NCBI GenBank assembly: GCA_951812925.1
Contig: OX638368.1
Coordinates: 75,994,909-76,058,908 of the forward strand
Origin: Calliopum simillimum
Lineage: Eukaryota > Arthropoda > Insecta > Diptera > Lauxaniidae
Length of the DNA: 64,000 bases
Direction of reading: 5' to 3'
In this document: positions 57,905 to 64,000 of the stretch, one piece after another
Position numbering within the stretch: position 1 is the first letter of the stretch
Layout: each line of letters starts with the position of its first letter
Position numbers and translations under genes: made by a program
The notes under the pieces: model-generated
What the model saw: only the letters and a program-made list of their open reading frames with translations
The model's database searches: none
What the model was told of the DNA's origin: nothing

Positions 57905-58290
57905 AAACGGTGTTAAGAATAATTCCCAGGAAGTTTATATGTTCTAGAAATTTGTTTATTGAGATCTTAGGTAAATTTTTGTAGTTGATTGTTTCCTTGA
58001 ATTTTGAACGGTTTGCTACCTATGGACCTGAACAGGAGAAAAAGGTAAAAAAAATGAAATTAAAAAATTTTCGGCAAATTTTTCACTTTTGGGTGCTACC
58101 TAAACAGTGTTAAGAATCATCTCTAGGAAGTTTATATGTTCTAGAAATTTGTTTATTGAGATCTTAGGTAAATTTTTGTAGTTGATTGTTTCCTTGAATT
58201 TTGAACGGTTTGCTACCTATGGACCTGAACACGGGAAAAAAGGTAAAAAAAAATCGAATTTTTTAAAGTTTTTTGCGATTTTGATCTGGA
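57905..58290. repeat. tandem duplication inside right arm
   Basis: A segment of about 205 bp from 'gtgttaagaat' through TTTGCTACCTATGGACCTGA occurs twice, at about 57910-58085 and 58109-58290. The second copy is the one that pairs with the left arm. Confidence 0.8.
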
Positions 58291-58589
58291 AGGTGAAGTT
58301 TTTTTGATTTTATATGTTCGCAGTTTTTGTTGTTTATGACAAGAGCTACAACTTTGCCTTAGAGAGTAAATCGAAATTCTGAACGGTTTGCAAGATATGA
58401 GCCTGAGAAAATGATCACATTTTTACGAAAATGATACCGAGGCCCCAAATCTTTGGCGGCGCATAAAAAAAAAAGTGGAGGACTTTGGGAAAAATTGGGA
58501 GACACGGGTCTTTTTTTTTTTAGTCTTTTATCACGTAGTGGTGTCCGTATATTGTTATTTTGCCATGACTTAAAAAATTACACACAGTG

Positions 58590-59400
58590 ATATTGAACGG
58601 TCACAACATAAATGCGACCTAGTTCCACTGTCAATAACCCATTTGTCATAACAAAATTCATGCGGAGAAGCATTAACAGGACAGCAAAAGTCTTAGGATT
58701 TCCTGGATCTTTTTGTTGTGGTTTTCGTTGCGCATTATAGTTTGCAGCGAAATGACTACTGTTGTCTACATTACCCGATTTTCTTGAATCTTCTTGAGAT
58801 ATGTACATACGATTGGTGACTTATACTTGCTACCGCTTTTTCTCCTTTGTCCTGTCGTCTTTCTCCTTCTTTCAGCACCTTCACCTTGAGCATAGTTAAA
58901 GAAGACAAATTGTCACGCGTCTCAATGGCAACAACAAAACCTTCAAATGACTTCGGCAAACTTGACAACAGAATAATGACTACCATTTCTTCTGGTACAC
59001 TTACTCCTATTTTTGCTAGCATTTCTATTGCTCCTAAGAACTCATCCTGATGCTCCGACATTCTTCCACCTTCTGACAAACTGAGGTGCAGCAATTTTTT
59101 AAATAGCATTATTTTTTTTGGCTGTCCCTGCAGGTCGATAAATTTCCTCCAACTTCTTCCAAGCCTCATTTGCGGTCTTACAGTGTCGAATGTGGTTAAT
59201 TTGTGTAGGTTTTATGCAAAGCATTATGCTTGCCAACGCATTCTCGTCCTTTGCGTCAAATGCAGCCACCTCTTCAGCCGATGCAGACTCAGATTTAATT
59301 ATTCTTCCTATGGTGATACCCCATAGTTCCGAGTGCACTAGAACGCTTTTCATTGTGATAAGCCACGACGTGTAGTTACTATCATCGAGCTTTTAGATAG
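58590..59400 (-). pseudogene. Copia Gag and start of protease
   Basis: Minus strand: KLDDSNYTSWLITMKSVLV, HCKTANEAWKKLEEIYRP, a frameshift at about 59100-59170, then FLGAIEMLAKIGVSVPEE and LLSSLPKSFEGFVVAIETRD. These are the conserved blocks of Copia-type Gag. Further on WVIDSGTRSHLCCDR gives the protease active-site Asp at about 58629. The zinc knuckle is not recognisable. The frame is broken in several places. The remainder of protease is at 54350-54679; integrase, RT and LTRs were not found. Confidence 0.85.
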
Positions 59401-60932
59401 CTAACCCCGTACCGCTTATTTTTAAGTATACTCACTGTCTCAATTTCTTATCCCGATTCCACGAAAAAATTATTTAAAATTTCTTGAACTCAATTTATTT
59501 CGTCCTCTATATGTGGCCTGTTTGAAAAACTATAAATCCTTCAGCGCAGTTCAACAAATAAAAGGCGACACACGCCTTTACATTTGAAAGTTTATTGAGA
59601 GAGTAAAATAAATGAAAAACTTAAATTGAAAATTCAATACAGTTAGATTGAAAAACAAAAGTCAAAACAGAATTTATGTGACAGTGATTTTAGATACAGT
59701 ATGATCAAATATTCATATTGTATTGCATATAATATTTATGTTCAACAGTTTTTGCATAAATTCATTTGACTATCACTGGGGTAACGTTAGCATTTAGTTT
59801 GGGAAACTGTTCACACCTCCCGGAAACATAGGGACAACCTCGACTTGGAGTTACTGAAGATTTTTTGGTAAGGTTTTGTTCGTTTACCTCTCCTGAGTTG
59901 GAAATTATGAAAACTAAAATCCCGATTCCTTCTTCTTGCAACTAAACTGAGTTTAAGTCCTTTTTTAAGAGGCAAGTTTGAATTACTAATATTACAATAT
60001 AGTGACCTCGAAGTCTTGAAGTCTTGAAATTTTTTTGATGAGGTTTTGTTCGTTTATTTGCTCAGAGTTGGAAAATAAGAAAACTAAATCGGAACAGTTC
60101 CTTATTGCGAATAAGTCGAGCTTTAGCGCCTTATTTCTTTGTATGTTTAACTATTAATATTAAGTCGACCTCGAAATACTGGCAGTGAAAATTTTTGATG
60201 AGGATTTGTTCAATAAGTTTGCTTGAGTGGGATAAGGTGGAAAAATTAATCAAAACAACTCCTTCTTGCGCAGAAATCGGCTTTAAGCACCGTTTTGGCT
60301 CTAAGCTTTGAATAAAACATACTACTTTTAACTCGAATAACTAAGCTCACTGTCGTTTTTGTTTAGATAGGTATATAGAGAAGTGTTCATACATACATTT
60401 AAATATTTTCATCAAATATTTTAGAAAACCAATGCTTTATTGATTGATAAATCAGCGCAAATGCTGTTTTGTCAGAACAATTTTTATATTTTTTATATTA
60501 AATTAGAAACCACCATTTATACTTTGGTGAACATATACTTACATACGAGTAGTTCGTGATGTAGAATGAGCCCATGTAAAACATACAAAATTTTTACAAA
60601 AAAAAGATTGTTTTTTAGCATTTTGCTGTACTTTTTGTAGGTGTGAACACTTAATTGGTTACAAAAGTGAAATATTTGATCAAACTGAATAGGTATCTGT
60701 TGATAGGTAATGGTTAAAATGGAAAAAAACACCTGTTTTTTATAAATTATTTTTTTTTAGTCGAATTTTCAAACTTGAATTTCTCGAAAACAAGAGCCAA
60801 ACCATAAAAATGACTATGACCATTGAAATCAGCGTGCCCGAATTGTGTAATTACATAGTCCGAACTCAGATAAAATCAAAAGTCTGAAATTCGTTGAACA
60901 GTGTTATTTGAAGCATTACTACGAGTATAAAG
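59401..60932. other. AT-rich stretch with ~165-bp tandem repeat, no gene
   Basis: Three diverged units start near 59836, 60003 and 60170. Each has 'gacctcgaa', 'gatgaggttttgttc', 'gagttggaaaat' and 'ctttaagcgcc'-like blocks in the same order. The remainder is plain AT-rich sequence. Confidence 0.55.
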
Positions 60933-61379
60933 CAGTGATTGTCTACCTTTTTTTCTTCACGGCACATTTTTAATAATATCAAAAATTGGCGGCACACTAA
61001 CAACAACATAAATTTGAAGAGAATTTTAATTGATTTATGTAGGCTTAGTTAGGTAAAATCCATGGGAACTGGCCCCATTGTGTACCCAATACAGAGAGCT
61101 TTAACAAAGTAATTCTAGGAGAACCATATGCATGTTCGTAAACATATACCACCATATGGATTTAAGACACAATTCAGATAGTGAGCCAAGCGGTTCAAAA
61201 TTGAAATGACCAAAGAAATAAAGAACTGTATCTGCCATATCAGTTTCTTCACAACTTCTACAAATGTATGGTTTTCTATGCCACAGTTTCTAGTAATAGC
61301 TCCAATTAAGTTATGCACATTGTTTTTCTCCATTGCTATAAAAAATTTAGATCGATTCATACTTTCGGATGGCAAAATA

Positions 61380-62209
61380 TTGGGTGTGTGCATTAATTTC
61401 CATCGTTTTTCAATACATGGTGACTTAAATGTTAGATCAGAAACGTCATATCTGAAGCTTAGGCATCTGTCAACAACTCTGCATCATTAGATTTGAAAAT
61501 TTTCATCCGCATCATAAATTTTACTGTGCTCCAAAATGTCCGAGTTCGTGCCGAAAAAGCAACATTTGCAGGAAGTTTTACTTCACTACTATATTTCAAA
61601 GAAAACAGCTGCCGAAAGTCATTGCATTCTTGTAGAAGTTTATGGGGACTATGCTCCAGCTGAATCAAGCTGTCGTGAGTGGTTTTGACGGTTTAAAAAT
61701 GGTGATCCATTATGAGCTGTTGCCAGGTGGCCAAACCATTAATGCTCAACTCTATCGTCAACAATTGATCCGATTGAAGCAGAAAATCCAGGCAGAGCGG
61801 CCAACGTATGCCACCAGATACGAGTCAATCATTTTCCACCACGATAACGCCACATATTGCTGCCCCAGTCAAAAATTACCTGGAAAACAACGGATGGGAA
61901 ATTTTGCCTCACCCGCCTTATAGCCCAGACCTTGCACCATCATACTACCATTTGCTCCGATTGATGCAGAATGCCCTATCAGGAATACGCTTCACTTAAG
62001 TTCAAGATATCGAAAATTGGCTCGATTCGTTTTTGGCCGCCAAGCCGGCGCAGTTTTTCTGAGATGGAATCCATAAATTGCCATAAAGATGGGAAAAAGT
62101 AGTGACTAGCGATGGGCAATACTTTGATTAAAATACATTGCACCATTTTCATTAAATAAAGTATCAAATAAAAAAAATAAAAACGATGAAAATTAATGCA
62201 CACACCTAA
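61380..62209 (+). mobile_element. mariner element with internal deletion
   Basis: Starts TTGGGTGTGTGCATTAATTT and ends with the inverse AAATTAATGCACACACCTAA. TA dinucleotides flank it (61378-61379 and 62210-62211). At 830 bp it is well below the usual 1.3 kb. Confidence 0.92.
61533..62133 (+). pseudogene. mariner transposase remnant
   Basis: N-terminal helix-turn-helix part: KKTAAESHCILVEVYGDYAP and CREWF, a stop, RFKNGD. It then jumps to YELLPGGQTINAQLYRQQL, FHHDNA, and, one frame over, PVKNYLENNGWEILPHPPYS, PDLAPSYYHLLR and WEKVVTSDGQYF. The second Asp (HDNA) and third Asp (SPDLAPS-YYH region) of DD34D remain, but the block with the first Asp is deleted. Stops and frameshifts make it inactive. 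Confidence 0.9.
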
Positions 62210-62933
62210 TAAATTAATCTAATATGCTTTCAAGTTTGTGTACTTGACCATTTGGAACTAGCAAGCTGAATACATTCACTTTCAATTGTTCCCTTGATTA
62301 CCCTAATGTGTTTTCTTATTGAAAGGTGATCCAAAAGGATATTCTGGTTTGATCGTTTTCTAGCTAGTTCATAAGCAATTGCCATGACCGGGAACCCAGC
62401 AAAGTGTTATACTATTGTCCTTACTAATACAGCAAAAGATTCTTCTTAACAGCTTAATACAAGTTTTGAAGTAACGTGATTTGATGAAATTGCTTTGATG
62501 GCCACCTGGCTATCAAGGTAAATAAATAACAACGCTTCCAAGAAATTACGACTTTGAGAACAGCATAAACCTCTGCCTGAAAGACACTACAGTAATTTGG
62601 CTGTCTGTACGATTTTGTTAGTTCTATATACTCGGAAAAATTTCCTAATCCATGTATCCAATTTCGACCCATCCGTGTATATTTTAAAGAACGTATTTAA
62701 AATATCCCAACTGTCCCTTTTAGGTACTACCACATGGAAATTTGTTAGGAAAAGAAGATGTGGTAGGAGCTAGTCTGTACATCATTACATCACTTTTTAT
62801 AAATTGGTGTGATTCTATTATGGCCAAAAGGTTTTAATTTCCAGAAACATTAAAAAATCATGTTGGAAAATTTGCTTTTTGCCAGTGGCGGCACACTTTA
62901 AAAATCTCACGGCACATAGGTTGAGAATCACTG

Positions 62934-63275
62934 TGTTAGGGCAAAGGATAAAGGTGAAACATAAGCCATTATAACTAAATTTTGCCAAACTTACAAATTT
63001 ACCCTCAAAAAATCCTTAAACCCTCCTTAAAAAAAAAAAAACAAAAAAAAAAAAAAAAAAACAACTTAAATTCATAATTTCCTTTTTTTCAGAGAAATAT
63101 TTACTTCTTATTCAAAAATGATCAAGAATTAATAGTATTGTTGAAAAATTAAATCAATGGGTTTTTATAAAATCCAGTTTACCAGCCATGTTTTGTAATT
63201 TAAGTTATTCCGATATCCCCTTTGAATTGTCTTCACGCGTCCCGTCAGTTGAGAAGCCCTATTTTATATACTCAC
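62934..63275. other. A-rich spacer, no gene
   Basis: 63026-63062 is almost pure A with two C. Nothing else recognised. Confidence 0.6.
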
Positions 63276-63559
63276 CAGCTTGTACATGCTCGTATCTTGA
63301 TTCATTTTCATAGTGGTGTTTTGTTGATCGTTCAAAAACATTTTGCGTTTCCGTTGTTGTGGTATCAATTGCTTTGGTAGGTAAGAAATTGTCATTAACT
63401 ATTGCCATCATTGTAAACGGTGTTGTGGAAATTGTTCCTAGTATATTTTCGATGGTTGCAGTTGTAATGTGATTTTCATTTATATGACTTATAATTCCCT
63501 TGGTTGGTAAAGGTCTCCATATATTTGGATTATTATCATGTGATGGTAAATTACCTAAC
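63276..63559 (-). CDS. possible internal exon of a host gene, function unknown
   Basis: On the minus strand an acceptor (ATATTTTGTAG, AG at 63561-63560) precedes 284 bases open in one frame, and GTGAGT follows as a strong donor (from 63275). The exon encodes about 94 residues rich in Thr, Asn, Ile and His, from LGNLPSHDNNPNIWRP to SRYEHVQA, with TTTTETQ in the middle. No domain is recognised and no TE family fits. If the donor is skipped the frame ends 6 codons later. No partner exon was found in the window. It may be part of a host gene with large introns filled by TEs, or a chance open frame. Confidence 0.4.
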
Positions 63560-64000
63560 CTACAAAATATAGACATTAGTTAAATGAAGCTTGCTGTCGT
63601 ATTCGATAATTAACATGAATATATTTCGAATAATTATGAGCTTGTAAAAATGTTTTCCAATGCAATCAAAATTTGATAATTTATATTTTGGGGCATTACA
63701 CATGAAGCGGACGAGTAAAATAGTTGATGTTCCCGATTTTAGTAAAATTTGATTATGTTATACCAGTATACATATGTCCTCGATCCAGACACAAAATATT
63801 TTTAAAGTCTAGTTACCGAGGTAGGGGTTTTTAAAAATTTAACTAATCAGCAGGTATGCGTTACTTCGAATTCCATTATCAAATTTTAAAAAACTACAAT
63901 AAAAAAATAAAGCAGTCGACTTTAAAGTAAATTGACTAGCTTCTTTTGGAAAAACGTGGACCTTAATATTTGAAAATTTATTTTAACAAAGTTAGTCCGT
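63560..64000. other. AT-rich sequence, no recognised feature
   Basis: If the exon above is real this is upstream intron. No second exon could be supported. Confidence 0.4.

Larger units (their letters stand above)
54688..58581. mobile_element. large inverted-repeat DNA element carrying a two-exon gene
   Basis: Arms of about 500 bp (about 54688-55200 and 58060-58581) are near-identical inverse copies. They share ATACGGACACCACTACGTG next to the ends and CTACCTATGGACCTGAACA deeper in. ACACAGTG lies on both sides (54680-54687 and 58582-58589), a probable 8-bp TSD in the Copia gene. The last 20-30 bases of the ends match poorly, so exact termini are uncertain. Inside is one gene with TATA box, intron and polyadenylation signal. 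Family not known to me by name. Confidence 0.85.
60999..62885 (-). pseudogene. 5'-truncated LINE with RNase H domain
   Basis: TGGCGGCACACT at 60987-60998 and 62886-62897 is a 12-bp TSD. On the minus strand the sequence reads, with frame changes, a YTDGS-like start, CSVFQAEVYAVLKVV, then YLDSQVAIKAI near 62500, which are RNase H blocks, and a Cys/His-poor C-terminal tail (61393-61115) ending VLNPYGG. Many stops. It has only the 3' part of the element. A mariner is inserted at 61380-62209. Confidence 0.7.
60933..62933. mobile_element. palindromic MITE (CAGTGATT ends) split by a LINE
   Basis: Left CAGTGATTGTCTACC (60933) and right GGTTGAGAATCACTG (ends 62933) are inverse. Inner parts carry CACGGCACA and GGCGGCACAC. 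Once the LINE (60999-62885) and one 12-bp duplicate are removed, about 100 bp of near-palindrome remains. Ends of the CAGTGRTTCTCAACC type are known from hAT elements. No TSD of its own was found. Confidence 0.6.

Overview
This is eukaryotic, AT-rich, intron-bearing DNA, and almost all of it is transposable elements (TEs). Three things suggest a fly (Diptera), perhaps a tephritid. It has copies of a mini-me-like repeat (GTCY-type microsatellite next to a GCTGATCAAGAATATATATA-type core). It has mariner, hAT, Harbinger, Penelope, Copia, Ty3/gypsy and several non-LTR retrotransposons of kinds common in flies. It also has splice sites of ordinary animal type. The species is inference. I see no rRNA gene, CRISPR array, bacterial operon or intact tRNA gene. 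Only one short exon, at 63276-63559 on the minus strand, looks like a possible host-gene exon.

Layout. 1-5180: a decayed two-gene DNA-transposon-like locus (a spliced first gene, then a C2H2 zinc-finger transposase-like gene) cut by a 653-bp foldback element with a perfect 9-bp target-site duplication (TSD). 5190-6530: a Penelope-like element on the minus strand. 6499-11275: two copies of a foldback/minisatellite repeat flanking an inverted pair of SINE-like sequences. 11349-13265: a mini-me-like copy and a LINE remnant. 13593-15894 and 34231-35524: foldback elements with TAGGGTGGGCC ends. 16896-25531: one very large palindrome whose arms were later hit by three elements, including a complete 4.4-kb Ty3/gypsy retrotransposon with 131-bp LTRs. 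24614-27985: mini-me-like copies and a tandem array of their internal unit. 28022-29428: LINE pieces in opposite orientations. 29429-34222: AT-rich sequence without recognisable genes, with several palindromes and short repeats. 36408-41050: a broken Ty3/gypsy element on the minus strand. 41060-48800: a LINE interrupted by a Harbinger element (itself interrupted) and by a hAT element that looks intact. 50001-51825: a LINE on the minus strand. 54350-59400: a Copia remnant split by a 3.9-kb element with about 500-bp inverted repeats and an intact two-exon gene for a 640-residue protein. 60933-62933: a small palindromic element split by a LINE, which is split by a mariner.

The proteins do not form a shared pathway. 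Each belongs to its own mobile element. The biological story is the nesting, which gives a relative insertion order at many places. The two elements with the best case for recent competence are the hAT (45740-48708: 636-aa transposase, matching ends, perfect 8-bp TSD) and the large inverted-repeat element at 54688-58581. The latter is the best candidate here for a poorly described system: TATA box, intron, polyadenylation signal and a plausible but unproven D-D-E catalytic core.
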